A stretch of DNA of 64,000 nt. It comes from Rotaria sp. Silwood1. Lineage: Eukaryota; Rotifera; Eurotatoria; Philodinida; Philodinidae. The notes beneath the pieces are model-generated. The model ran no database searches and had not been told where the DNA came from. It worked only from the letters and a program-made list of their open reading frames with translations. Where the stretch lies: positions 719,309-783,308 of the forward strand of contig CAJNOP010000018.1 in NCBI GenBank assembly GCA_905250075.1, read 5' to 3'. Both the position numbers and the translations under genes were made by a program. Numbering within the stretch: the stretch's first letter is position 1; the number at the start of each line of letters is the position of its first letter. This document shows, in pieces, positions 52,201-63,158 of this stretch.

Positions 52201-55200
52201 TATAATCTCTTTATTTAGCTTTGTACTTTACTTGATTCACATACACAACATTATCATGATGCTGAACAAGGTTTAATGCATAATTTTGAATTATTAGAAC
52301 ATGATAATCATGAACCTCAAACAATAAAAGAACGTATAGATGAATTAAAAAATTGGTTATTATCTTATACTGATAAATCAATAAATTCAAATGATTTATT
52401 TTCTAAACCATTATCATTAAAACGTTCTAAATTAGATGAACAAATAATAAGTTTTCGTCAATTTCATGCTCAATTATTAACACGTCGTCATTCATTTGAA
52501 TCTGATATAAATATAAAACAAAATCTTAAACAATTATTTGATGATGATGATGATGATAAAAAAAATACTGATTTAATAAATAAATCATTTCAATTATTAG
52601 AAGAACAAGCAAATCAATATAATGAACGTATTAATCGTTTATCAACACGTTTAAATGAATTTCATCTTGAACATGGACATTTAATTGATAATTATTCAAA
52701 ACGTTTACGTCTATATAGTGAACATATTGAACAAAATGATGATATAAATTTTTCAACATTACAATTATTATTAAATAATAATAATGAATTAATTATTGAT
52801 CATACATTATATGAACAATTAAAAAAAGAATTAATTGAAACAAATAATATTGAAGATCAAGATGAAATCTATCAATATGAAAAACAAATAAATGAATATA
52901 AAAAACAATATGAAACATTTGAAAATAATTTAAAATTAATTCTTCATAAACGTGAACAAATATTAAATCAATATGAATCAAATAAAAATTTTCTACAAGA
53001 TTGGTTATTAGTTACAGAACGTTTATTAAAACAACAACCCAATGAATTAACTATTTATACATGTCAACAATTATTAAATGAACATTCAAATATATCTATT
53101 GAACAAATTAAATTATTAAGTCAACAATTAATTGAATTTTATTCATCAAAAAATCTTAATCAATTATATGAACAATTAAAATTAGATCAACATAAACAAC
53201 ATAATACAAATATAACGAAAATAGTTCAACGACAAACAGATGAATTAATTGAAAATTATTTATTAATAAAAGAAAAAATTCTTCAACATATTAATTTATT
53301 AGAAAAAATTCAACAACAAACAAATCAATATCAATTAGCTAAACAAAAAGCAGAAAATTCTATTGAAAAAGCTAAAGAATTAGTGACATTAGAAGAAAAT
53401 ACAATACTTCCATTAGATAATCAACAAATTGAAATTATGTTAAAAAAATACAAAGTAAAATTTCATTTCTTTAATTTAAAAATCAAATTTTCCAAAGTTA
53501 ATAATAAAAAATTTAATTAAAACGAACAAAATTTTAAATCTGAATGTATAAAATAAAACTTGAAATCGATTAAAGCTAAATGCCGTAAAACAAAACCTTT
53601 CTATGTAAGCAGCTCTCCATATAGAAAAATAGAGTCAGTCAGCTTCAAAATTTTCTATACCGGAATTATGTATTCGCGGCAATCGGATCCTAAATTTTCG
53701 GACTCGACTTTGCTTAATAAAAGATCTTCCGATCGAAGCCGAAACTAACTCGAGTTGGATTCTACTAGACACTCTATATTTCATTTTCGTAAATTTTGTT
53801 AAGCGTGAGCCTTTCAAATAGGGATGTAGAGAGTTCAGTGAGGGACTTCCAGTGCTTCACTCAACATTGGTGTCAGTGTGTATTAACTACACTAGCGCTG
53901 GAATCTCTTTAGATGCCTTCTTCCAATGTCAATAATTTTTTGCTTATAGATACTGCATAATGTTCCAATGGAAATTCTAAAAGGAATTGTGGGTTTGTAT
54001 TGAGATTTAAATAAGCTATCGAATTTTTTCTAGACACCTTAGCTTTTCGGAAAAGTTTTATTTTCGAATTTTGCTCTGAACTTTTGCGAATATAGAGAAC
54101 TGAACTAAATTATCTTCCAAAAAAAAATTAGAATTTTTGAATAATATCTCGTCGAGATATGCGTTTAACATGCATTTTATGGAAGTGTTTTATATCTAAA
54201 CGACTACTCAAAGCTTCTAAGTATTTTATTCGAAGTTAATCCAGTTGAGCTCTCTACATGCATAAAGTTTCAGATGTTATGTCAAGTCAAAAAATGAATG
54301 AATATTTTGTGCCAGAACTGTTGCTCTATAAGTTAGAATCATTACTTTTTTTCTAATGAGATTCATCGTTCATTTGCAATACATTTTTAATAGTACATTT
54401 TAATAAAAAAAAATTTATTATAAAACAAATAAAAAGTATATTTACATAAAATTTGATTTATTAAACATAGGACATTTCTGATCAATTCAAACTCATGTCT
54501 TCAACTATTGATGAGTATAAAACAAGTGGTTTAACATTAATCAATACTGCTCAACGATATATTGATACTGAACCCATACAAAATGAAATTGCTTCTATTG
54601 GTAAAAAATTTTAAATATTCTTAGTAAAAAAAGAATCGATTAGTGTTTTTTTTTTTTTCATTTTAGATAAATCATGGTCGGAATATGTTGAATATATTCT
54701 TGATACAATTGATTATATTCAATTACATCAAGAAGATTTACGTGAATTTCATCAATTATCAAAGGATTTAATTGATACACTCAATGAAAAACAAATACAA
54801 ATGCCAACAATAAATGAAAATGAATTAAAAAATTTTCATGATGATTTAGAAAAATATTATGAACAAGTTGAATTATTAAATCAAAAAGGTGAACTTTTAT
54901 TACAAAGTTCCGCCGTTAATTTAAATGATGATAATGAAAATAAAATTGAACGTTTATTAGAAACAATTAATCGTAATTATGATAGTTTAACTATTAATAC
55001 AAAAGTTCGTCTTGAAAATCTTCATAATATTCAACAATCTGCAACACCAGCAACAACAACAACAACAACAATAACAACAGCAGAAGATGAACAAGTAATT
55101 AAAATAAAATATAGAATAGAAAAAAAAACAAGCAAATAATTAATTATGATTTATATTTATTTAGATATCTCCAGAAATTACAAATAAATTAACTAATGAA

Positions 55201-58200
55201 CTTCATCATCATATAGAAGAAACAGTTTTAGCTATGAATGAATTATCTGAATTATTAGTATCATCAACAAATGATACAATATCTGCACAACCAATTAAAT
55301 TAAGTGAACAATTACTTGATAATGCTGCTGTAGAAAGTGAATTAGAACGGCGTAAAATTGCTCTTGAACAATTTCATTCAAATATAGAAACACTTAGACA
55401 AATGACAACAAATTCTGAAGATATCGATTCAATTAAAGGTTATTATTAATTAAAAAACAAATCAGATATTTTTAATGAGGTCCTCAATTTCAGAGTTTCT
55501 CAAGAGCGGATCATTACAAATATTTGAAACTTCCGAAGAAGATAAATCTCAATGAGTAGAATAAAAGTTGTCATAGACTTCTAATTTCGAAATACTTCCT
55601 TCTAGGACATATCTGTGCCGCAAAAACCTAGATAATGCCTTGCTTTCTCAATAGCAATACATTCATGTTTAATATCCAGTTCTTTTGTAAAGCATTCAAT
55701 GAAGCTATCAATCACTTCAGTGTTTTCTCACCATAGTAAAAGTATCTCAGAAATGATTAATTATTATAAATCGAATCTAGCTTGAGTTGCTATGTTTACT
55801 ACTATCAGTCAATATTCACTTGATTCACATATTTTACTGAAAGCATTTCTTTATGAAACGTAAAAACTAGGTAATTAGAATATAATCTATCTAAGACACA
55901 AATAAACATGAATTCAAGAATAATTTTAACTAAAACTTGACTATAAGTAAATTTGAAACCAATTAGAACACATACTATAATCAAGACTAAAATAAGATGC
56001 GAGGACAAATAAATATTATTATTTTATTTACAATTAAAAAATTTTTCATATCAATTTAGCTCTTGATCAAAAATTTACTGAATTAAATGATCATTGGTCA
56101 ATAATGAAAAAAGCTAATGATATTCGAACAGAAAATCTTCTTTTAACACAAACATGTGCTAGTACATTCTGGTCACAATATAATGAACTATCAACATTTC
56201 TTAATAATATTGATAAACAATTATCACAAATTCGTCCACGTTCAACATCACGTGAACATATTGAACATGAAAAAGAAAAATATAATCAATTAATGAATGA
56301 TTTTTCAACTAGTGAAATAAAATTTAAAGAAATTCTTCAACAACATGGTGTACTTTTATTAACATTAATATCAAATAATCAAGAAGAAACAGAAGATATT
56401 CAACGTAATTTAAATGAATTAGAACAAGAATGGAATCGTATTGAAACAAATTTACATCAATGTCAAAATCAATTGGAACAAGCTATGATTGAATCAACTG
56501 AATTCAATACAAAATTAGAACGTGTATCAACATGGTTTGATGATACATCATTTCCATTAACTATGGATAATGATAATGAATTTGAACGTATTCGAATATT
56601 TAAAGAACATTTAGATTGTAAATATCTTGATATTATTAATTTAAAACAAGATTATACTGATATTGAACAACATAAACAACAACGAACTGATGGAACAATA
56701 CAACAAGATCAACATGATATGGAAGAAACAGAAAAAACAAATCTTGTTGAAGAACAATTAATTAATATTGATTCAAAATGGACACGATTAAATGATAAAA
56801 TACAAGAACAGTAAGTTAAAATTTATTATTCATTTTCGAATTCGTCATTACTAATGAATTGTTCTACAGAGGAAATTTTCTCTTGTATTGTAATGGACTA
56901 ACGGTAATGCTAATTTCTTTCGTAATATTTTCAACATTATATTGTCATTTATAAGCAAGTGTTCCAAAAAACGAAACAGTATTCCTTAAGAAATATTATA
57001 GTGCTACAAATATGGCAAAAGAAATTTTTACAATTACCCTTAGACGGAACTGTGTCATCCATGAAAAAATGCTCTCTCAAAGTGATAGTATTCGCCACTA
57101 TTTTGGCGATAGAAGTCGTCGAATCCTATTCACACAAAATCAAACAATAAAGTTTAAATGCAAGAATTTCGATCGATCGAATCCGCATTAAAAACTTCTT
57201 GAATATAATAGGCTCTAGCTAGAGTTTTCGTCCGCGCCGCCCTTATGAGTTTTGTAGACTCTGTACATATTTTTGCTACGTATATTCTGTTTTTTTTTCT
57301 AAGTAACGTGAAAATATTGTGCGCATCAGAGGTAGCTTATGTTGTGTACATGTTGCAGTTGCTCAGTACGCCTACTATTGCAAGAAGTACTGCTTCATGT
57401 TACCATTTATTTTTATTAAATTCTCTTAATATAGATGATTTAAGTTTAAAAACGATTTTTTTCTTTTTCTTAGTAAAACTCTTATCTATGAAACTGCACT
57501 TCGTCAAAATCGTATTGACGATGTAATTACTGATATAAATCAATCATTAGATAATTGTTCATCAAAATTATTAGTTCTTAACAATAGTTCTTCTGATAAT
57601 AATTTAAATGATATGAAACAAATTGAAATTTCTATTGCTAAACTTCGTATACTTTTAAATGATATTGAATTAATATCATATGATATTGAACAATTAAAAC
57701 AAAATTCTTCAGAAGATCAAAATTCAATATCATCAATAAATACTCAATGGGAAGAATTACTTAAACAAGCAACTGATAAATATAATAATTTAGAAAATAA
57801 ATTAGAATGTATGAAATTAAAACAAAAAACAATTGATCATATTTATTATGAATTAGATTTAATTGATAAACAAGTTAATGAAAGTACAATAAATACAAAA
57901 TTTCCTTTACTTGTTGAACGTTTAGAATTTATTGAAGAAGAAATCAATAAAGAATTTGTAAATGATAATAATAATCAACAAATTGAAGAATTAAAAAGTA
58001 AGTTATCAATAGTTCACAATTTATGCAACATTTTTTTGTCATGATTGAATAGAAATTATTGAGTTACATATCAAAACAGTGTTTTTTTGTAGTGAAACTT
58101 AGAGATGGGAGATTAAAAAGCTGTTAGCACAATCTCTGTTGGATCAGTTCGGAAGGGACAGAGAATTCAAATTTTCGTCCGATACAAACTGATTTTCTTA

Positions 58201-60488
58201 ACAATCAAACAATATTTTTCAAGAAGCATCCATAGTTTATTTCCTCACAACATATTGATACTTGTGGTGGATTTGAATTTTTATAGACTTTTCTGACTTT
58301 TTTGTTCTGAAAAACCATTATCCAACAGCATCTGAAAAAACTCTATTTGAATTTTGAATTGATAACATTCTCACAAAAATGAAACATTTTTAATGTGTAT
58401 TTTTAGAACGTTTAATTGATGTTAAACAACGAACATTATCTAAAGGACAAGAATTAATTGAATTAGCTCATTCAATTGAATTATTTCATTCATCATTACA
58501 AAAATTTACTGAATGGTTAAATGAAACAGAACGTTATTTAAATAATTTAAAACCTGTTCAACGTCGTTTTGCATTAATTCAAACATTATTAAAACAAATT
58601 GATGATCATGAATTATTTCAAACACAATTACAAACATATAAAGAACATCTTATTGATTTAGATAAATTAGCAACACATTTAAAATTTGTTTCACCTAAAA
58701 ATGATTCAATTTATATAAGAAATTCTTTAATAGCTGTACAAACACGTTGGCAAAAAATTCTTACACGTACAACGGAACGAACAAAAGAATTACAAAAAGC
58801 TTTTCAAGAAACTAAAAAAGTAATTAAAACAATTTTTTAAAATAATTTTATTTTGATTGAATTCTTAAATAGACAATTCGACCTGAAGTAACAGATATTG
58901 AAAGAATTAAAAATGAAGTTAATCGTCAAGCATCACTTTGTACATGTTCAAAGAAATATGATGTACAACAAGTTTCTGAAGGACGATATCGAGTAAATAA
59001 GATAAACAAAAAAGAAAAACAACAAAAATAAAAAATAAATTATGTTTAGTTTGGTGAATCACAAAGTCTTCGTCTTGTTCGTATACTTCGTTCAACAGTT
59101 ATGGTTAGAGTTGGTGGTGGTTGGACTGCACTTGATGAATTTCTTGTTCGACATGATCCATGTCGAGGTAAGATATTTTTTATATATATACACTTGTTTT
59201 TTATGCATCATATGGAGTACTACAAAAGTTTTCATATTAGATAAAGTGTTAGACTATATCATGTTTAGGTTAAGAAAACACGTTCAAATGATATCTTATG
59301 AAAAACAAAATGTTAGCAAGGCAACTATGCTTTCATGTGAAAAGAATTTAAATGAAAATTTCCATTTGTTTGAATCTATTTAGAATGATCATTGATGAAT
59401 TTATCTAGATACTTTTTTTACATACTGCAGATTCACATGAACTCATAAATGTATATATATTTAAATAATAAATAATTAAAACTTTAGAAAAAGAAATAAT
59501 GAAAAACTTTTGTAGTGCACTATATAATAAAGACTTTTTCTATACAGGAATGCATGTCTACAGTCAATTTTTGGAGACTGTTGCTGCAGGTACCTTTTTG
59601 TCCTATTTTCGTATCTTTTTTTTCCTTAAAACCTAAATATGCTTTTATTTTGCTTTGCTTCTTTATACAATCACATTTTGCAGGACGTCTATATTATATG
59701 CCAGAATATCAAACAGGTGACAGTAGGTTTTGGCACTGAGTGTTGTGTTGTTTGGTTTTGTTTTGTTTTAATAATTGTGTTTTTATGATTAATATGATCA
59801 TTAATTTGTTTTAATTGTTGTTGTTTTTTTTTAGCCAAAGGTCGTACTAATTATGAATTACATCCTGAAAGTTATGCTTTACGTGATGGTGTTGCTCAAA
59901 CAATGACATTATTTAAACCAAGACTTGTTACTGTTCATCGACCAACATGCCTTTTTCATCAACAACAATTAGCAGCAGCTGGAACATCGAAACAATCACC
60001 TGTTACAACACCAATTCGAGTAAAATTTCATTTTGTTTTGTATTTTTTTCTTTGATTAATCCTAACTACTTGGATTTTTAAAGGGAGCAAAAGATAAATC
60101 TCGACGAACATCATCAACTGTTTCTTTAAAACAACAACAACAAAATTCAACATCTATTGGTGATTTATCTGTATCAGGTGATGATCTTTCAACATCACCT
60201 CATGTTCTTAGTAAGAAAAATTATTTCTAAAATAAAAATGATTTTATACTAATTTCATAAAATTAAATAGGTGACTCCGAAGCGAAACCATCACATATAC
60301 CAATAGCTGTAGCTGCAACTACTCCAGTAACATCAACATTGAGTCGAACATCAAGTCGTGAAAGTGTTCTTTCTGAACATTCAATTGCATCAACATCTTC
60401 ACAACAACGACGACCAAGTAAACTTCCATTACCAATATCACGACATAAAAAGACAACCAATGGTACAACACCAGTAAAAAATTCTTAA
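25795..60488 (+). CDS. MACF1: Spectraplakin (MACF1/dystonin/Shot/VAB-10 family)
   Basis: A cytolinker joining actin, microtubules and adhesion sites. Coding exons of the rod form: 25795-26094, 26172-26252, 26312-26404, 28249-28550, 28619-28734, 30116-30225, 30284-30505, 30567-30770, 30834-30961, 31024-31186, 32147-32282, 32357-32532, 34013-34179, 34235-34519, 34581-34740, 34813-34896, 35131-35282, 35344-35419, 35490-35664, then 47018-47055, 48933-49202, 49567-49701, 49756-49875, 50549-51049, 51108-51248, 52219-53454, 54471-54600, 54667-55094, 55165-55438, 56060-56810, 57474-57997, 58407-58819, 58873-58992, 59050-59167, 59835-60019, 60084-60210, 60271-60488. These sum to 8859 nt, or 2952 residues, with every junction in phase. 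The plectin-repeat exons (37411-46089) are alternative. Domains in order are CH1, CH2, plakin-like, optional plectin repeats, spectrin rod, GAS2 and a basic Ser-rich tail. Exon borders were read by eye and need RNA support. Domain identity is secure. Confidence 0.93.
30284..35664 (+). CDS. MACF1: Spectraplakin exons 7-19: plakin-like spectrin-repeat region
   Basis: Thirteen exons code helical, heptad-rich sequence starting [20 protein letters not shown], which matches the opening of the plakin domain right after CH2. Alternating charged and Leu positions indicate several spectrin repeats. The segment at the end of exon 10 and in exon 11 is Ser/Pro/Thr-rich and non-helical. It occupies the place where other plakins carry an SH3 domain, but no SH3 motif (ALYDY-like, or a W in the middle) is visible. 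The final exon ends in a Ser/Asp-rich hinge. Exon 19 ends in phase 1, which fits both the first plectin exon (37411) and the first rod exon (47018). Confidence 0.85.
32030..32071 (+). CDS. Possible alternative first exon of the spectraplakin (short)
   Basis: ATG at 32030 opens 14 codons ([14 protein letters not shown]) ending at a good GTGAGA donor in phase 0. This is the phase needed to join the exon at 32147. A TATATA stretch lies about 30 nt upstream. It would give an isoform without CH domains. It could instead be intron sequence. Confidence 0.4.
33168..33899 (+). CDS. Possible alternative N-terminal exon of the spectraplakin, lacking CH domains
   Basis: An uninterrupted frame from ATG 33168 codes a Ser/Tyr/His/Arg-rich, probably disordered protein segment with a poly-His patch near its middle. 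At 33899 a weak donor (CGA then GTGATT) in phase 0 would join the next exon, 34013, exactly in frame. Without splicing it stops at 33918-33920 after 250 residues. AAAAG at 33157-33161 just before the ATG looks like an acceptor, as at the other gene starts here. Vertebrate BPAG1e likewise begins after the actin-binding domain. The alternative is a separate intronless gene nested in the intron. I do not recognise the sequence itself. Confidence 0.5.
37411..46089 (+). CDS. MACF1: Spectraplakin plectin-repeat exons with their own stop codon
   Basis: Exons are 37411-38005, 38495-39249, 39317-39742, 39807-40360, 40433-41429, 43085-43360, 43420-43782 and 44816-46089. Joined to the CH/plakin part they give exactly 8370 nt, or 2789 residues plus a TAA stop (46087-46089). 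The protein repeats a motif of the form EAIxxGLIDxxTGxY followed by SIxEAI, the plectin repeat that binds intermediate filaments or packs into globular modules. I count more than 20 motif occurrences; clear ones include [12 protein letters not shown] and [15 protein letters not shown]. The last exon ends in a Ser/Arg/Asn/Gly-rich tail. The first exon has a long Ser/Thr-rich stretch before the repeats become regular. AATAAA overlaps the stop and recurs at 46243-46248. This matches the VAB-10A type of terminus. Confidence 0.9.
46243..46248 (+). terminator. Poly(A) signal for the plectin-repeat isoform
   Basis: AATAAA lies about 155 nt after the stop codon of the plectin-repeat terminal exon. 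A further AATAAA (46085-46090) overlaps the stop itself. Either supports a transcript end inside the spectraplakin locus. Confidence 0.5.
47018..58992 (+). CDS. MACF1: Spectraplakin spectrin-repeat rod
   Basis: The exons from 47018-47055 to 58873-58992 code about 1690 residues. A short acidic, Ser-rich entry segment (48933-49202) is followed by helical sequence with W/L-spaced spectrin-repeat cores such as [26 protein letters not shown] and [12 protein letters not shown]. By length there is room for about 15 repeats, roughly half the number in vertebrate MACF1. The largest exon, 52219-53454, holds about four repeats without introns. The rod spaces the actin-binding head from the microtubule-binding tail. 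The last rod residues pass straight into the lead-in to GAS2 ([19 protein letters not shown]) with no EF-hand between. Several introns are 0.6-1.9 kb. Confidence 0.88.
47483..47638 (+). other. Possible alternative terminal exon or recursive splice site
   Basis: A T-rich tract ends in CTAG at 47482 and is followed at once by GTGAGT, so the same point reads as acceptor and donor. If used as an acceptor in phase 0 from 47055, the frame stays open for 51 codons with a hydrophobic stretch ([20 protein letters not shown]) and stops at 47636-47638. If used as a ratchet point, it adds nothing to the mRNA. Neither is proven. Confidence 0.25.
48283..48480. other. GC-richer island inside a spectraplakin intron
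   Basis: This stretch is clearly less AT-rich than its intron. One plus-strand frame is open from an acceptor-like CATATAG to a stop at about 48428, with a non-repetitive translation including [20 protein letters not shown] do not recognise it and its phase does not serve the spectraplakin, because its stop would truncate it. A hairpin-like pair GGACTAG/CTAGTCC (48422-48428/48458-48464) follows. It may be a remnant of an inserted sequence. Confidence 0.3.
59050..60488 (+). CDS. MACF1: Spectraplakin GAS2 domain and C-terminal tail
   Basis: Exons are 59050-59167, 59835-60019, 60084-60210 and 60271-60488. Together with exon 58873-58992 they code the zinc-binding GAS2 (GAR) domain that lies along microtubules. 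CTC in the lead-in, [37 protein letters not shown] and KGRTNYEL are nearly identical to MACF1. The tail is Ser/Arg/Pro-rich and contains SHIP and SKLP within basic sequence, the form of EB1-binding SxIP motifs, ending near [15 protein letters not shown]. Two extra microexons may be inserted at 59548-59589 and 59684-59716. The stop is TAA at 60486-60488. Confidence 0.95.
59548..59589 (+). CDS. MACF1: In-frame 42-nt microexon within the GAS2 coding region
   Basis: It is flanked by TATACAG on the left and GTACCT on the right and is phase 1 at both ends, so it can be included or skipped without changing frame. It codes 14 residues ([14 protein letters not shown] when joined). It would sit between HDPCR and KGRTN, the same point where vertebrate MACF1 carries an optional insertion. 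Inclusion needs RNA evidence. Confidence 0.6.
59684..59716 (+). CDS. MACF1: In-frame 33-nt microexon within the GAS2 coding region
   Basis: The acceptor TTTTGCAG and donor GTGACAG flank an 11-codon exon, also phase 1 at both ends, coding [10 protein letters not shown] between split codons. Its position and phase match those of the neighbouring 42-nt exon, so the four combinations are all in frame. Confidence 0.55.
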
Positions 60489-62813
60489 ATTAAAAAAAAG
60501 AAGAAAAAAAAGAAAGCCAAAGACATAATAATTATTTTATTCATTTATGTTCTATTTTTTCTTTATCTTCCTAGTCATAATCATATTCTCTCTCATTTAT
60601 TATCATTCACTCATGTTTAGATCTCTTAAGTGTATGCTCTAAGCAGCGCTTGGTTTTTGTGCTTTTTTTTGCTCTTTTATGTTTTCGCATTTTTTTTGTC
60701 TTTTCTTCTTTTATAGCTGAATATCAACTACATTCTTTTTTTCTTTGTTCTGTTTTTGTTCATTTCATTTATTATCTCTCCTTTGCTATTTGCAATGATG
60801 TTGGATTTCTTTTTTTTTTGTTATTAGAAACAAAAAAAAACGGGTGGATATGGAAAAAAAACTAAATATATGCATATTAAAAATTTCAATATTTAATTTT
60901 GAAGCGCAATGATATCGATCATTTTGAAAAGTTATAACTTGATCAAAGCGCACTATTCATGTCGGTCCTATGACGATCATGACATCGCAATGTATCACTA
61001 CTCATAATTCTTGCCATCTGTCATAAATTTATATCGGAACAAAAATTAAAAAAAACTGCATTAAATTATTTAAACATTCGGCAACATTTTCAAGCCATTC
61101 AGGTTTTGAGAAAGACTTTGGAATGTTCTGAAATTTTCTAGACTAGTCTAAGTCTTGTTGTTAATGTCGTTCAATGGCTTCTTTCATTGCTCATAATGCC
61201 CTCTCCTGCTGCTAAGAAAGCAATACTCATGAGCCTTTGATCTTTGAGCTCTGTTCCGATGAGGTGGAAGCCGCAGAACCTCTACTTCAAAGTTACACTC
61301 ACTATGTATTTTATTCTAAAAACATCATGTGAAAGTATGGGTGCGGGTATTTGACTGTAGCAAAGACCTATACCATCATCCACTTATTAATTACGCAATG
61401 TTATCCTAGCTAAACACTCAACTAATATCGAATCTTTTTTTTAAATGTCAGCAATCATTTTTCGACTAACTCCACCATTCATAGCTATCGAATTCGAATA
61501 TTAGTCATGCGATAGAGTAGTAGAGAGCATCTACTTGTATGCGAGCCATTCGGATTACAAAAGATTTCTATATATATCTTTGCAAACCACTATCTTTTTC
61601 GATACATCACTTCCATACTTCCCATAGTAACATGACCTCAAATTATACCATAATGTAGCCCGACTCTTGCTCTATTCACCATAAAATTTTCACATCATTT
61701 GACCTTTTTCTTAAAAAGTCACAGGTTTTGTAAGATATCGAATAATATGATATTTCACATGCTAAATCAAAATAAATTACGCATGAAAGTACATATTTTC
61801 GACGGTATTGAATCTAATACCATGATCGTCTTTGAATTTTTGAAAGCTTCAAAAACATATCGTCGTACACCTTGGCTATTCTGTTTTTTTAGCTATGAAT
61901 AGTGAAACATTATGTTGTTCGTTGCGAATGGTTTGTTAATTCAAGGTTACTACAGTCTAATAATAAGTAAACTGAACTAATCATCTAAAGTGGTGGTTAT
62001 ATATACATCATTTTGAACGCTCAAAAAAATGCCAGATAATTATCAGTCAAATAGAAAGAGAACGAAGAAGTAGTTCAGAACAAGCAAGTGAAAATGCATT
62101 TGGATAATTTGAACGCAAATAAAGAAAAGACAAAAATATACAGCGGATGTGTTTTTCATACGTGTTAACAGAACAAAAGAGAAAAACAATAGAAAGTATA
62201 CATACTTGTGATAATGTCATACTGCATAACAATGCATGACAATATTAAACAGGAAAAAAATCAAATATCGAATAGACAAGCCGTCAAGAAAGAAAAGTTG
62301 AAGAGTAGAGTTACGACAAACTAAAATATATTCCTTTTTCTTCTCCACAGGTATAATACATATGTCAGTTTTCTAGGTCTTGGATTGAAGGTTCTAATGA
62401 ACTCCTAAAAATCGAAAATTGCCTGTGGTGACTAAGTGCGCTGCATGGTTTGTCAAAATTTCAACTAAAACACACTCAATAAAACTTGCCAAAAAGTTCG
62501 TATTGCATGTTTCGATGCGTTCTCATCTCCTCTTGTTAACACTGGAAATTGTAGGTCGGTATCTGCATTCTATCGAAATTTATTAGAAGAATGCCCGTGG
62601 CTATTCTATTTTGAAATGGATAGTAGTTATGTTGTTGTTATATTAAGTAGAGTAGTTGCGAACAAGTAGATAGTAAAATATAGACAATAAGTTTTAATTA
62701 GTCACAACAGACTAACATATACTGTCTATGTAGATATATTTACTGAGTAAAAAAATAATGCTATCTTAGATTTATAAGAAAAATCGTGCCCCATCTCCAT
62801 TTCAAAATCCTAG
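60489..62813. other. 3' flank of the spectraplakin, no supported gene
   Basis: The first few hundred bases are T-rich and are probably 3' UTR. Around 61080-61320 the sequence is less AT-rich but has no usable open frame or family motif. The open frames 60650-60865 and 61699-61902 look spurious. I looked here for upstream exons of the coatomer gene and found none. Confidence 0.5.
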
Positions 62814-63005
62814 ATAAAAGATGATGAAAACCGTTCATATGAATTAGCGGCATATTTTACACATTTACAATTACAACCAATACATAAAATAATGACATTA
62901 AAATCTGCACTTAATCGAGCATGTAAATTAAAAAGTTATAAAACTGCAACAAGTTTTGCGAAACGTTTATTAGGATTAGGACCAATACCTGATGTTACTC
63001 AACAG
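62814..63005 (+). pseudogene. COPA: Orphan exon of coatomer subunit alpha
   Basis: A 64-codon open exon between an acceptor (ATCCTAG) and a donor (GTATTT) reads, among other parts, YELAAYFTHLQLQPIHK, LKSALNRACKLKSYKTA and TSFAKRLLGLGPIPDV. This is the C-terminal region of alpha-COP, close to human AAYFTHSNLQPVH and FARRLLELGPKPEVAQQ. In the full gene alpha-COP is the largest subunit of the COPI coat, acting in Golgi-to-ER transport. Here the 2.3 kb upstream, back to the spectraplakin, contains no other COPA exon, and a transposon follows within 160 bp, so it is most likely a duplicated fragment. The reading frame and both splice sites are intact, so it is young or part of a gene continuing beyond 64000. 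Confidence 0.75.
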
Positions 63006-63158
63006 GTATTTCGTCTTTTTCCTATTAAAAAATAAGCCCATTGGTAATCAGTCTATTACTCCAATGAGAAGAAGTCCTAAGAGTCCAAATAATATACAGA
63101 TCAGTTTGACCTCTACCCGCAAGTGATCTCTAACAATAAGTTTTTTTCAACAATAAGG

